Positions 39,177 to 48,274 of a stretch of DNA of 57,437 nt are shown here, in pieces (the first letter of the stretch is position 1; every line of letters begins with the position of its first letter). Position numbers and translations under genes: made by a program. The DNA is taken from contig JAPLCX010000016.1 in the NCBI GenBank assembly GCA_026392035.1, forward strand, positions 1-57,437, in the 5' to 3' direction. Source of the DNA: Candidatus Auribacterota bacterium. Its GTDB lineage: Bacteria > Auribacterota > Tritonobacteria > UBA1439. The notes beneath the pieces were generated by a model. That model saw only the letters and a list, made by a program, of their open reading frames with translations. It ran no database searches and had not been told where the DNA came from.

Positions 39177-39596
39177 GTGCCCAAGAGAAACAGGAAATGC
39201 GATGAGGGGCTCTCCATGGCTGCGCTGACGGGGAAGTGGGTCCTCCTGGCGGCGATGGCCGTCTCCCTGTCGCTCCTGTATGTGTGGCAGCACGTGCAGC
39301 TGGTGCGCACCGGGTACACGATAAAGAGAATCGAAAGAGAAGTCGCAGAGTGGCAGAAAACCAATGAGACGCTGAAGCTGGAGAACGAGCGGCTCAAGAA
39401 TCCGCAGCGTATCGAACACGTGCTCGCCCAAAACAATCTGGGCCTCGTGTTCCCTCAGGCGAAGGATATTGTCCGGCTCCGCTATTACCGCCACGCGAAT
39501 GAACGGGATAAGGAGAAATCGGGGAGCGAAGGGGGCACCGATACTCTTTTGAGTTACAGGAGCGGCGGGGGCGGAGCCGGACATGACAATATGTAA
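39177..39596 (+). CDS. ftsL: FtsL-like division protein
   Basis: Bitopic divisome protein. GTG 39177 with CAGGAGAACGCG upstream, 139 residues. Short cytosolic head, membrane span at about 19-38 (GKWVLLAAMAVSLSLLYVWQ), then a coiled coil (GYTIKRIEREVAEWQKTNETLKLENERLKNP, 46-76) and PQRIEHVLAQNNLGLVFPQAKDIVRL, the pattern of FtsL. The tail from about residue 108 is polar and poorly conserved. The sequence is weakly conserved in general, so position before ftsI is part of the evidence. Confidence 0.85.
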   Translation: MPKRNRKCDEGLSMAALTGKWVLLAAMAVSLSLLYVWQHVQLVRTGYTIKRIEREVAEWQKTNETLKLENERLKNPQRIEHVLAQNNLGLVFPQAKDIVRLRYYRHANERDKEKSGSEGGTDTLLSYRSGGGGAGHDNM

Positions 39597-39720
39597 ATGT
39601 GGCACGGGTGCCGCGCCCGGCGCGGCATGGGCCAACGCGCACGTGTATCGTGGCCTCCCATAATTCGTGCTCACGTGCTCAACGCCGCTCAGTGCGGCGG
39701 GTGTATAAAAGGCGAGTATA

Positions 39721-41487
39721 ATGTTGACTGGCAAGAAGTACAGGCTTAAGTCGTTTTCTGTCTATTTATTTTTTCTCCTCTGCTTCTCCTGCCTCTACTA
39801 CAGACTCTTCCTCCTCCAGATTGTCAACCACGAAGCACTCCTCAACAGGGGGCTCAGTCTCCACCGTCTCAATGTGAAGATAGATCCCCGCAGGGGGAAT
39901 ATCTACGATCGCGAGGGAAGGCCGCTGGCCATGAGCATGCGCGTGAAGTCGGCCTACGCCGAACCCGACAAATTCGCGTCGACGGAAGGGGCTGCGCGCT
40001 CCCTCGCGCGCTGCCTCTCCCTCCCGTACGAGCAGCTCCTGGAAAAATTGAACAAGAAGAAAAAATTCGTGTGGCTGGCCAGGAAGCTCGACCGCAATCT
40101 GGCGGACCGGATCGAGCGCCTGCAGATCGGGGGCGTCGGCTTCCGCGAAGAGGTGAAGAGGGTGTATCCCCAGGGGGGCCTCCTCAGCCATGTGCTCGGT
40201 TTTGTTGATATCGACAACCGCGGCCTGGAGGGGATCGAGCTCCAGGAGGACCAGTACCTGCGCGGGCAATCGGGTTGGATGGCTTCCCACAGAGACCGCA
40301 AGGGCCGTGAGATTATGACCCTCCGGAGCCAGGATATCCCTCCCCTTGACGGTTACGACCTCTCGCTCACCATGGATGCGGTCATCCAGTACATCGCGGA
40401 GAGCGAACTCGAAAAGGGATGCCGCCAGTTCAACGCGGCGGCGGGGTGCCTCATCGTGCTGAATCCGAAAACGGGAGCGGTGCTCGCGCTCGCCAACTGG
40501 CCCGCATACGACCCCAACTCCCCATCGGATTTCCCTGCGGAGTACCGGCGCAACCGGTGCATCACTGACGTGTATGAACCCGGGTCGACGTTCAAGGTCG
40601 TCACCGTGGCCGCTGCGCTGGACAGGGGATGCATCACGATGAGCGATGTCCTCTTCTGTGAGAATGGGGCCTTCCGCGTCGGCAGGCACACCCTGCACGA
40701 TGTGCATCCCTATGGGAATCTCAGCACGGTGGAGGTGATCCGGAAGTCGAGCAATATCGGAGCCGTGAAGGTCGCGATGAGGCTCGGCGAGGAGGGGCTC
40801 TATCGCGGCATCCATCGGTTCGGATTCGGCTCCCCCACGGGCATAGGGTTGCCGGGCGAGGTGGGCGGTATGCTGCACCCGCTCAGCCGGTGGTCGGGCC
40901 TGTCCATCGCCGCCGTCCCCATGGGACAGGAGCTGGGCGTCACGCCGCTCCAGATGGCCATGGCGGTGGCGGCGCTCGCAAACGGGGGCGTCGCGATGAG
41001 ACCGTACATTATTGAAACGGTGAAAGACAGTTCGGGCAGGGTCGTCAAGTCCTATTCGCCCGAGGTGAGGGGGAGGGTCGTGAGCGAGGCGACGGCGGCA
41101 GCCCTGGTGAGCGCCATGGAGGGCGTCCCGAGCCGCGAGGGAACGGCGCCCCGCGCGGCACTTGAGGAGTACACCGTGGCGGGAAAGACGGGCACGTCAC
41201 AGAAGGTTGATCCGGATGGCCGCTACTCGCACTCCAGATTCGTGGGGTCGTTCGTGGGGTTCGCCCCGTCAAAAGATCCCGCGGCATTGATCCTGGTCGC
41301 CCTCGATGAGCCCAGACCCCTCTACTACGGCGGAACGGTGGCCGCGCCCGTATTCAGGGAGGTTGCGAAGAGGGTGTTGAAATATCTCGCGATCCCGCCG
41401 GAGAAGGGCGACGGGGGGGTCAAGGTGGTGTGGGACGCTCCGGCGGCGCGCCTCTCGAAGGGCGCCGCTCCTGAGTACGCCGATTGA
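39721..41487 (+). CDS. ftsI: Division-specific peptidoglycan transpeptidase FtsI (PBP class B)
   Basis: Cross-links septal peptidoglycan together with FtsW. 588 residues. N-terminal span (FSVYLFFLLCFSCLYYRLFLLQIV), pedestal domain with RRGNIYDREGRPLAMS, transpeptidase domain with STFK (serine 289), SSN at 343-345 and KTG at 489-491. Full length, no PASTA domain. The 124 bases before it have GC-rich GCCGCGCCCGGCGCGGC but no word-type repeat. ATG 39721. Confidence 0.95.
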   Translation: MLTGKKYRLKSFSVYLFFLLCFSCLYYRLFLLQIVNHEALLNRGLSLHRLNVKIDPRRGNIYDREGRPLAMSMRVKSAYAEPDKFASTEGAARSLARCLSLPYEQLLEKLNKKKKFVWLARKLDRNLADRIERLQIGGVGFREEVKRVYPQGGLLSHVLGFVDIDNRGLEGIELQEDQYLRGQSGWMASHRDRKGREIMTLRSQDIPPLDGYDLSLTMDAVIQYIAESELEKGCRQFNAAAGCLIVLNPKTGAVLALANWPAYDPNSPSDFPAEYRRNRCITDVYEPGSTFKVVTVAAALDRGCITMSDVLFCENGAFRVGRHTLHDVHPYGNLSTVEVIRKSSNIGAVKVAMRLGEEGLYRGIHRFGFGSPTGIGLPGEVGGMLHPLSRWSGLSIAAVPMGQELGVTPLQMAMAVAALANGGVAMRPYIIETVKDSSGRVVKSYSPEVRGRVVSEATAAALVSAMEGVPSREGTAPRAALEEYTVAGKTGTSQKVDPDGRYSHSRFVGSFVGFAPSKDPAALILVALDEPRPLYYGGTVAAPVFREVAKRVLKYLAIPPEKGDGGVKVVWDAPAARLSKGAAPEYAD

Positions 41488-41542
41488 GCCTACTCGTCGG
41501 GGTGGATTGTTTGAACTGAGGGGATGATGATTGGATAGCGCA

Positions 41543-42994
41543 ATGAAACTGAATGAGCTTCTCCCCGAACTGGGGCCCTGCACGGTCACCGGCCGACGCG
41601 ATATCGAGGTGACCGGCATCACCTTTGATTCGCGCATGGTGAGGCCTGGCTATCTCTTTGCCGCGCTCCCGGGGGGAAGAGCCGATGGACATGATTTTGT
41701 GACCGAGGCCATCGAGAGGGGAGCGGTTGCCATCCTGTCCCAGAGAGACGTTGCCACTTCAAACCGGGCAACCTCCCTCAGGGTCGAGGACAGCCGGTCT
41801 GCGCTCGCGCGGGTGGCAGACTGCTTCTACGGCAGCCCGTCGAAGGAGATCGAGATCATCGGTGTGACGGGGACCAATGGCAAGACGACCGTCTGCTACC
41901 TTCTCCGGGCGATGCTGAAGGAGGCGGGAAGAAGGCCCGCCCTCCTCGGGACAATCGAATACCTCATCGGCGGGCGTTCGATACCGGCTGCGCGCACCAC
42001 GCCGGAGGCTCCATATCTCCAGGCGATGATACGAGACGCGGTGAGGGAGGGATGCGATTGCCTTGTCATGGAGGTTTCATCGCACGCCCTGGAGCAGCAG
42101 AGGGTGGGGGGCGTCGCTTTCGACGTCGCGGTGTTTACGAATCTCGGCAGTGACCACCTCGATTTTCACGGCAGCATTGAGGAGTACTTCAACGCGAAGG
42201 CGCCCCTCTTCACGACTCCGGGCCTGAAGCGGGCGGTGGTGAATAGCGATGATCCATGGGGGCGGAAGCTCGCTGCGGCGATCGCCGCTCCGATCCTCAC
42301 GTACGGCATGGGTGAGCGCGCGATGGTGCGGGCGCTCTCCATCGAGTCGGGCCCGGGTGGCAGCCGGTTAGACATCGAGGCGGAGCACCAGCGGTTGAGC
42401 GTCACGCTCCCGCTGCTCGGCAGGCACAACGTGTACAACGCGCTCGCCGCAGTTGGCGCGGCCCTCTCGGTAGGCATCGCTCCCGAGGCGATTATCTCCG
42501 CCCTGTCGGGGGCGAAACCCGCGCGGGGAAGACTGGAGGAGGTACCATGCGCGAGGCCGTACAGGGTATTCATCGATTACGCGCATACCGAGGAAGCGCT
42601 CGAGAGCGCCCTCCTCGCCGTGCGCGAGGGGGCCCGCGGGAGGATCATCCTTGTGTTCGGCTGCGGCGGCGACAGGGACAAGAGCAAGAGGCTCCCCATG
42701 GGACGCACGGCGGCCCGATTGGCCGACCTGTCGATAGTGACCACGGACAACCCGCGCCGGGAGAACCCATTGGAAATCATTGCGGAGATCTCGAGGGGGT
42801 TCAGCGGGACCGGGAAACGCTGCGTCCAAATTCCGGACAGGCGCGAGGCCATAGCCGCGGCGCTCGCTGAGTCCCGGGAGGGCGATATTGTCGTGGTGGC
42901 GGGGAAGGGGCATGAACGCACGCAGGAGTTCGAGAGCACGGTGGTGCCTTTCAGCGATTGGGATGTGATCACGGAATTGGCTGGGCAGGGATGA
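41543..42994 (+). CDS. murE: UDP-N-acetylmuramoyl-tripeptide synthetase MurE
   Basis: Adds the third stem residue. From ATG 41543, 483 residues; a TTG four codons upstream is an alternative. ATP loop GVTGTNGKTT (about 110-119), carbamylated-lysine region, HLDFHGSIEEYFNAKAPLF, and TTDNPRRENP near 400: D402-N-P-R405 is the meso-diaminopimelate specificity motif. PGKGHE-like VAGKGHERTQEF near the C-terminus. A short run of CTGTGTTCATCTGTGTGTAT words (43002-43036) follows the gene. Confidence 0.96.
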   Translation: MKLNELLPELGPCTVTGRRDIEVTGITFDSRMVRPGYLFAALPGGRADGHDFVTEAIERGAVAILSQRDVATSNRATSLRVEDSRSALARVADCFYGSPSKEIEIIGVTGTNGKTTVCYLLRAMLKEAGRRPALLGTIEYLIGGRSIPAARTTPEAPYLQAMIRDAVREGCDCLVMEVSSHALEQQRVGGVAFDVAVFTNLGSDHLDFHGSIEEYFNAKAPLFTTPGLKRAVVNSDDPWGRKLAAAIAAPILTYGMGERAMVRALSIESGPGGSRLDIEAEHQRLSVTLPLLGRHNVYNALAAVGAALSVGIAPEAIISALSGAKPARGRLEEVPCARPYRVFIDYAHTEEALESALLAVREGARGRIILVFGCGGDRDKSKRLPMGRTAARLADLSIVTTDNPRRENPLEIIAEISRGFSGTGKRCVQIPDRREAIAAALAESREGDIVVVAGKGHERTQEFESTVVPFSDWDVITELAGQG

Positions 42995-43107
42995 TCTGGG
43001 ATCTGTGTTCATCTGTGTGTATCTGTGGTAAACGTTGAACGATGTAATTAATCCCTTACGTTTCAAGGGGCACTGCGGGACACGGGGGACGGCTCGCGGG
43101 CAGGGGA

Positions 43108-44523
43108 ATGGAACCGATCGGTATTGACGAAGCGCTGGAGGCAACTTCCGGCGAGCTTGTTGCGGGGGACAGGAGAGGCAGTATCCGTTCCATAGCCACC
43201 GATACCAGAAAGCTGAAGCGCGGTGATTTCTTCGTGCCGCTTAAAGGGAAAATTTTCGACGGTCACGATTATCTGGATGAGGCGCTGGAACGAGGCTGCG
43301 CCGGCAGCATGTTCGCTCGCGCGGTATCTGATGCCGACGTGAAGAGGTGGTCGACGAGGGGCGCGGTGCTCATCAGGGTGCGCGACACCCTCGCGGGGCT
43401 GCAGGCGCTCGCGAAGCGCTATCGGGAACGGTTTCGGATACCGCTCATTGCCATCACGGGGAGCAACGGGAAAACGACGACGAAGGAGATGGTGGTCGCG
43501 ATTTCTTCCGGCCGTTTCTCGGTGCTCGGCAGCGAGGGAACGTTCAATAACGACGTGGGCGTTCCGCTCACGCTCCTGCGGCTCGAGCGGAACCACTCGC
43601 TCGCGGTGCTGGAGATAGGGATGAACGCCCGCGGGGAGATCGGCAGGCTCGCCGGGCTCGCGGGGCCCGGCATCGGCGTGATCACGAATGTGGGCCCTGC
43701 CCACCTCCAGTTTCTCGGGACGATTGAGGAGGTTGCGGCATCAAAGGCAGAACTCCTCGATGCGATGCCGGCGGGGGGTGGTGGTGTCGCGGTGCTCAAT
43801 TGCGATGATCAGTATGTTTCACGAATGGGGGAAGGGTTGGGTTTCAAGGTGAAGACATTCGGCGTGGGTCCGGGGGCCGATGTCCGAGGAGAGTCCATGA
43901 GGGCTGAGCGAGGGAGGGTGCGCTTTTCGATGAGGTTCATGCAGGCGGGCCGCGCGGTGGCGGTCACCATCCCTGTCGCCGGGGTTCATAACGTCTATAA
44001 CGCCCTCGCCGCCGCGGCTGCGTGCGAGGAGCTGGGGATAAAACCTGAGGAGATTGCCGAGCGCCTGGGCACCGTGCGCCTGCCGCCGATGCGCATGGAG
44101 ATGTTAGACAGGGATGGGATCACCGTGATCAACGACGCCTACAACGCAAACCCCGCCTCGATGTGCGCGGCGCTGGAGACGCTCAGGGGAATGGCGGTGA
44201 GCGGCAAGAGGATCCTGGTGATGGGCGACATGCTCGAACTGGGCGCGGCGGCGGAAGCGGCCCACCGGGAGATCGGACGCCTCGCCGCGGAACGCGGCGT
44301 GGATCTGCTGATTGCGGTGGGCGAGCAGAGCGCCCTCGCGGCGGAAGCCGCCAGACAGGCCGGCATGCCCGCGGGCAACGCGGTCTCATGCCCGTGCGTG
44401 CGGGAGGCGGCGTCGGTGCTCGGGGAGCGCGCCGGAGAGGGTGACTGCGTGTTGCTGAAGGCGTCGCGGCGTATCGGACTGGAGAAGATACTCGACGAAT
44501 GGGGTTTTTACAAAGGAGGTTAA
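43108..44523 (+). CDS. murF: UDP-N-acetylmuramoyl-tripeptide D-alanyl-D-alanine ligase MurF
   Basis: Adds D-Ala-D-Ala in the cytosol. 471 residues, ATG 43108. ATP loop ITGSNGKTTTKEM (about 114-126), NDVGVPLTLLRL, NVGPAHLQFLGTIEEVAASKAEL, NVYNALAAAAACEELGI and INDAYNANPASM (about 344-355). Complete. Its substrate D-Ala-D-Ala comes from Ddl, which is not encoded in this cluster. Confidence 0.96.
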   Translation: MEPIGIDEALEATSGELVAGDRRGSIRSIATDTRKLKRGDFFVPLKGKIFDGHDYLDEALERGCAGSMFARAVSDADVKRWSTRGAVLIRVRDTLAGLQALAKRYRERFRIPLIAITGSNGKTTTKEMVVAISSGRFSVLGSEGTFNNDVGVPLTLLRLERNHSLAVLEIGMNARGEIGRLAGLAGPGIGVITNVGPAHLQFLGTIEEVAASKAELLDAMPAGGGGVAVLNCDDQYVSRMGEGLGFKVKTFGVGPGADVRGESMRAERGRVRFSMRFMQAGRAVAVTIPVAGVHNVYNALAAAAACEELGIKPEEIAERLGTVRLPPMRMEMLDRDGITVINDAYNANPASMCAALETLRGMAVSGKRILVMGDMLELGAAAEAAHREIGRLAAERGVDLLIAVGEQSALAAEAARQAGMPAGNAVSCPCVREAASVLGERAGEGDCVLLKASRRIGLEKILDEWGFYKGG

Positions 44524-44543
44524 ACAACGATGAAGAGGGGGCG

Positions 44544-45641
44544 ATGCTGTACTACCTGCTGTACCCGCTGAGGGAATATTTCTTCGGATTCAACGTGTTC
44601 AGGTATATCACGTTCCGCGCGGCCGCCGCAGCGGTGACCGCCATGATCCTGAGCATCGCCCTCGGCCCCTGGGTGATCCGGAAGATGCACGAACTTGAGC
44701 TGGGCCAGCGCGTGCGGCGCGACTGGTTCCCCCTCTACAGCCAGCACAAGAGCAAGGAGGGGACCCCGACGATGGGGGGGGTGCTCATCATTCTCGCGGT
44801 ACTCGTCTCCTCCCTCCTGTGGGCGGATGTCCTTAACCGCTTCGTGCTACTGGTTCTGTTCGCTCTTGTCTGGCTCGGCACCCTCGGCTTTATAGACGAC
44901 TATCTGAAGGTGAGGAGGAAAGACGTCCACGGGATGAGGGCGAAGGTGAAATTCACGGGGCAAGTTATCCTCGGTCTGTTCATCGGCGCCTATCTGCTCG
45001 CCCATCCTGCGACCGCGCGGTACGCCGGCGAGGTGAGTGTCCCCTTCTACAAGCACCCGCTCGCCGCCAATCTCGGCCTCTTCTACATTATGTTCGCCGT
45101 CCTTGTGATCGTGGGGAGCTCGAACGCCGTGAATCTCACGGACGGGCTTGACGGGCTGGCGATCGGATGCGTCGTCATCGCTGCGCTTGTGTACTCGGTG
45201 CTGAGCTACGTGAGCGGCCATGCGGTGTTCGCGCGCTACCTGGGGGTCCGCTACATCCCGCACAGCGGGGAGCTCGCGGTGTGCTGCGCGTCCATCGCGG
45301 GAGCGGGCCTTGGCTTCCTCTGGTATAACGCGCACCCCGCTGACATATTCATGGGCGACACCGGTTCGCTTGCGCTCGGGGGGGCCGTGGGGCTGGTGGC
45401 GATTCTCATCAAAAAGGAGATCGCGCTATTGCTGGTGGGTGGGATATTTGTCATGGAGGCGCTCTCCGTGATCATGCAGGTGGCCTCCTTCAAGCTCACG
45501 GGCCGGAGGATATTTCTGATGGCGCCCCTGCACCACCACTTCGAGATGAAGGGCTGGTCGGAGACAAAGGTGACGGTGAGGTTCTGGATCATCGCGCTCA
45601 TATTCGCGCTGGTCGGCCTGGGCGCGCTGAAATTACAGTAG
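44544..45641 (+). CDS. mraY: Phospho-N-acetylmuramoyl-pentapeptide transferase MraY
   Basis: Makes lipid I at the inner membrane. ATG 44544 (MLYYLLYPLREYFFGFNVFRYITFRAA), 365 residues with about ten spans; a longer frame starts inside murF. HKSKEGTPTMGGVLI, GFIDDYLKV, NAVNLTDGLDGLAIG, FMGDTGSLALGGA and PLHHHFEMKGWSETKVTVRFW are the catalytic signatures, all intact. Followed at once by a vocabulary-A repeat. Confidence 0.97.
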   Translation: MLYYLLYPLREYFFGFNVFRYITFRAAAAAVTAMILSIALGPWVIRKMHELELGQRVRRDWFPLYSQHKSKEGTPTMGGVLIILAVLVSSLLWADVLNRFVLLVLFALVWLGTLGFIDDYLKVRRKDVHGMRAKVKFTGQVILGLFIGAYLLAHPATARYAGEVSVPFYKHPLAANLGLFYIMFAVLVIVGSSNAVNLTDGLDGLAIGCVVIAALVYSVLSYVSGHAVFARYLGVRYIPHSGELAVCCASIAGAGLGFLWYNAHPADIFMGDTGSLALGGAVGLVAILIKKEIALLLVGGIFVMEALSVIMQVASFKLTGRRIFLMAPLHHHFEMKGWSETKVTVRFWIIALIFALVGLGALKLQ

Positions 45642-45766
45642 TTCGTACGTCGTCGTTCGTACTTCGTTCGCGATGTGCGAAAGACGAGATACGAGAGACG
45701 AACGACGAAGGACCAGTGGTGGGGATGGACGTGAGACGAACGACGAACGACGAACGACGGACACAG
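45641..45766. repeat. Word-type repeat, vocabulary A
   Basis: mraY-murD gap. TTCGTACGTCGTCGTTCGTA (from 45642) faces GAAAGACGAGATACGAGAGA and ACGAACGACGAACGACGAAC (45680-45757). In-frame reading of the right half would give an Arg-rich extension of MurD, which I reject. Confidence 0.85.
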
Positions 45767-45768
45767 GC

Positions 45769-47184
45769 GTGCGGGGCAAGAAGGTGCTGGTGCTCGGCAT
45801 CGGGGCGAGCGGAACGGCTGCCGCGAAACTCCTTGTGCGCGAGGGGGCGGTCGTGAGCTGCAGTGACCTCAGCGAAGCAGATGACGCCAGGCGGCGCGCC
45901 TCCCGGCTCGAGGCCGTGGGATGCCGAATTGAGCTCGGCCGCCACACGGAGCGCTTCGCGCGCGGGGCTGAGATGGTTGTCATCAGCCCGGGGATTGACC
46001 CGTCTCTCCCGTTCGTGAGGGAGATGGCCCTCCGCGGCGTCCCGGTGCTGTCGGAGATCGAACTCGCGTATCGCTTTTGCTCCCGTCCGATCGTGGCCGT
46101 AACCGGAACGAACGGGAAGACCACGACCGTGGCATTGATGGAGCGCGTGCTGGTGAGAGCAGGCCGCGACGCCGTTGCCTGCGGGAACATCGGGAGGCCT
46201 TTCTCCGACGTGGTCGGAGAGGGCCGCGAGCCGGAGATTGTAGTGCTCGAGGTGAGCTCCTTCCAGCTCGATGGGGTAAGTCGCTTCAAGCCTTGGATTG
46301 CGGTGGTGCTCAACGTGGCGGATGATCACCTCGACCGCTATCGGGGGATTGAGGACTACAGGAAAGCCAAGGCGATGATCTTTCGGAATCAGGATGGCGG
46401 CGACTGGGCGATCGTGAACGCCCGGGAGCGGGCTGGCTTGGAGCGGTTGGGCGCGCTCAGGAATCAGCCGGTCCTTGAGTTCAGCGCCGAGGGTGACGTG
46501 GACGGGGGGGCGTGCGTGCGGGAAGGATCGCTCGTGGTCAAATGGCGGGGGGAGATTGAGACGGTGTGCCCTCGCGATGAGGTGCGGCTCACGGGTGGCC
46601 ACAATGTCGAGAATGCGCTCGCGGTAGCCGCCGCGGCGACGGTCTGCGGTGTGGGACCTGAAGCGGTGGGAGAGGTGCTGAGGAGTTTCAGCGGCCTCCC
46701 GCACCGGATGGAACCGGTCGGGACGTGGAACGGCGTGAGGTTTATCAATGATTCAAAAGCGACCAACCCGGACGCGGTGATCCGCGCACTCCAGGCCGTG
46801 GCCGGGCCTGTGATCCTCATCGCCGGGGGGAGGGACAAGGGGTTTGACTATTCAGTCCTCAGGGGGGAGATCTCGAAGAGGGTTAAGGTCATCGTACTGA
46901 TCGGCGAAGCCCGGGGGAAAATGAGGCGTAACCTCGATGGTGCGGCCGAAACGTGTGGTGCGGAGAGCATGCCCGAGGCGGTGCGGGCAGCGGCGGAGCG
47001 CGCGGCGCCCGGCGACACCATCCTTCTTTCGCCCGCCTGCTCCAGTTATGACATGTACAAAAGTTTCGAGGAGAGGGGTGAGGAGTTTAAAAAAAGCGTT
47101 GTGAAGCTAATGACAGATGACAAAGCACAAATGACAAAACCTAATGGTGGCAAAAGGAAAAATCAAATAATGGGAGTCGGCTGA
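45769..47184 (+). CDS. murD: UDP-N-acetylmuramoylalanine-D-glutamate ligase MurD
   Basis: Adds D-Glu. I start at GTG 45769 (MRGKKVLVLGIGASGTAAAKLL), the first position after the repeat that gives a normal Rossmann opening; 471 residues. VAVTGTNGKTTTVALM (ATP loop, about 105-120), EVSSFQLDGV, NVADDHLDRY, GGHNVENALAVAAAA, FINDSKATNPDAVIRAL and LLSPACSSYDMYKSFEERGEEFKKSV. Normal MurD ends here; the last 21 or so residues (TDDKAQMTKPNGGKRKNQIM and on) come from a vocabulary-C repeat arm. Confidence 0.94.
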   Translation: MRGKKVLVLGIGASGTAAAKLLVREGAVVSCSDLSEADDARRRASRLEAVGCRIELGRHTERFARGAEMVVISPGIDPSLPFVREMALRGVPVLSEIELAYRFCSRPIVAVTGTNGKTTTVALMERVLVRAGRDAVACGNIGRPFSDVVGEGREPEIVVLEVSSFQLDGVSRFKPWIAVVLNVADDHLDRYRGIEDYRKAKAMIFRNQDGGDWAIVNARERAGLERLGALRNQPVLEFSAEGDVDGGACVREGSLVVKWRGEIETVCPRDEVRLTGGHNVENALAVAAAATVCGVGPEAVGEVLRSFSGLPHRMEPVGTWNGVRFINDSKATNPDAVIRALQAVAGPVILIAGGRDKGFDYSVLRGEISKRVKVIVLIGEARGKMRRNLDGAAETCGAESMPEAVRAAAERAAPGDTILLSPACSSYDMYKSFEERGEEFKKSVVKLMTDDKAQMTKPNGGKRKNQIMGVG

Positions 47185-47220
47185 GTTTTGTCATTTGGAT
47201 TTTGTCATTTGTCATTCAAC
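47103..47220. repeat. Word-type inverted repeat, vocabulary C, entering murD
   Basis: Left arm AATGACAGATGACAAAGCAC then AAATGACAAAAC (47109-47140) is in the murD frame; right arm GTTTTGTCATTTGGATTTTG with TCATTTGTCATT (47185-47216) follows the stop. Confidence 0.85.
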
Positions 47221-47233
47221 CAAGGAGGTTGTT

Positions 47234-48235
47234 ATGAGCGGGCGTAATTTAGTGATTGTGGTAGTGGGCGCGCATGTCAGCGTGCTGATCCTGGCCGTGC
47301 TCTTCGGGGGGTGCGTCAAGGGGAAAAAGGTTCCCAAGCTCACCACCGCAGCTCCCGTGCAGGAGATCCGCGCGCCGGAGGCCATGCCGGAATCGATCGT
47401 CGAGCCCAAGGGGATGGTCGAAGAAACTGACCTGCTGGTAGCACGTGAACCCGAGGCGATCTCTCCGAAGGCAGAAACAGCGCTCCCATCGGCTCCGCAG
47501 GCGGGGGCCGGCCTGGGGAAAGAGAAGGGTGCGGCCACTGCTGAGCAGAAGGAAACGATCATAGCGGGCGCCGCCGCGCAAAAGGAGGAGGCGGTAACAG
47601 CCGCCGCTGAACAGAAAGAGGTGAAAATAGCGGCTGCGGTCGAGCGGAAGGAGAAGGAACTCTTGGCCGCGGGTGAACCGAAGGAGAAAGGGCCAATCGT
47701 GCCTGAGGTCAAACGGCCTGCCGCCGCGGCGATACCGGCGCCGGCGGCAGGGGTTCAGAAGGATGCGGGAGGGACACATAAGGTTGCACCCGGCGAGAGT
47801 CTCTGGAAATTGAGCCAGCGGTACGGCGTTTCTGTGGCAGACCTCGCGGGGGCGAACAACCTGAAGGCGGATTCGGCCATACGCGTCGGTCAGGTGCTCA
47901 TGATTCCCGGCCCGGTGGCGTTACCTGAGCCGAAAGCCCAGGAGAAGGCGCCGGCGGGAAAGGCGTCCGCCGCGGCACTGAGGCCGAGAGCCGGGGAGAA
48001 GGCGCCGGCGGGAAAGACGCCCGCCGCGGCACTGAGGCCGAGAGCCGGGGAGAAGGCGCCGGCGGAAAAAACGGGAGTGTCCGGCGTCTTTAAAAAGCAC
48101 GTCATTCAGAAGGGTGAAACGCTTTCATCTATCGCGAAGCGGTACAGGGTGCCATTGAAGAGGCTGGTTGAGGTCAACAGGATCGAAGATCCCGGCAAGG
48201 TCAGGGCGGGCCAGTCGCTTGTGATACCGCAGTGA
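47234..48235 (+). CDS. LysM-repeat lipoprotein in the dcw cluster
   Basis: 333 residues from ATG 47234 after CAAGGAGG. Hydrophobic N-terminus and a lipobox-like FGGC (LILAVLFGGCVKG, cysteine 27). A long Ala/Glu/Lys-rich helical region (about 40-175), LysM 1 (THKVAPGESLWKLSQRYGVSVADLAGANNLKADSAIRVGQVLMIP, about 181-225), a linker with an exact-length 18-residue repeat, and LysM 2 at the end (HVIQKGETLSSIAKRYRVPLKRLVEVNRIEDPGKVRAGQSLVIP). LysM binds glycan strands, so this is probably a peptidoglycan-tethering factor. No hydrolase domain. Confidence 0.88.
   Translation: MSGRNLVIVVVGAHVSVLILAVLFGGCVKGKKVPKLTTAAPVQEIRAPEAMPESIVEPKGMVEETDLLVAREPEAISPKAETALPSAPQAGAGLGKEKGAATAEQKETIIAGAAAQKEEAVTAAAEQKEVKIAAAVERKEKELLAAGEPKEKGPIVPEVKRPAAAAIPAPAAGVQKDAGGTHKVAPGESLWKLSQRYGVSVADLAGANNLKADSAIRVGQVLMIPGPVALPEPKAQEKAPAGKASAAALRPRAGEKAPAGKTPAAALRPRAGEKAPAEKTGVSGVFKKHVIQKGETLSSIAKRYRVPLKRLVEVNRIEDPGKVRAGQSLVIPQ
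47942..48070 (+). repeat. 54-bp tandem repeat in the LysM linker
   Basis: Copies at 47942-47995 and 47996-48049 and a partial third at 48050-48070. Each full copy encodes EKAPAGK-x-x-AAALRPRAG (18 residues). The copies are nearly identical, so the linker length probably varies between strains. Confidence 0.85.
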
Positions 48236-48274
48236 CGAGCGCGTGATGCGGACTGCGTGTCCGAGGGGGAAGGG

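Noticed and set aside
39766-40878. Minus-strand frame opposite ftsI
   Set aside because: Antisense to the transpeptidase domain; composition typical of a shadow frame.
45673-45768. Longer N-terminus of MurD (MCERRDTRDERRRT-type)
   Set aside because: Those codons are vocabulary-A repeat words; MurD starts directly before its Rossmann loop, at 45769.
47942-48070. CRISPR-like array
   Set aside because: The copies are in frame, adjacent and without unique spacers; a tandem repeat in a protein linker.
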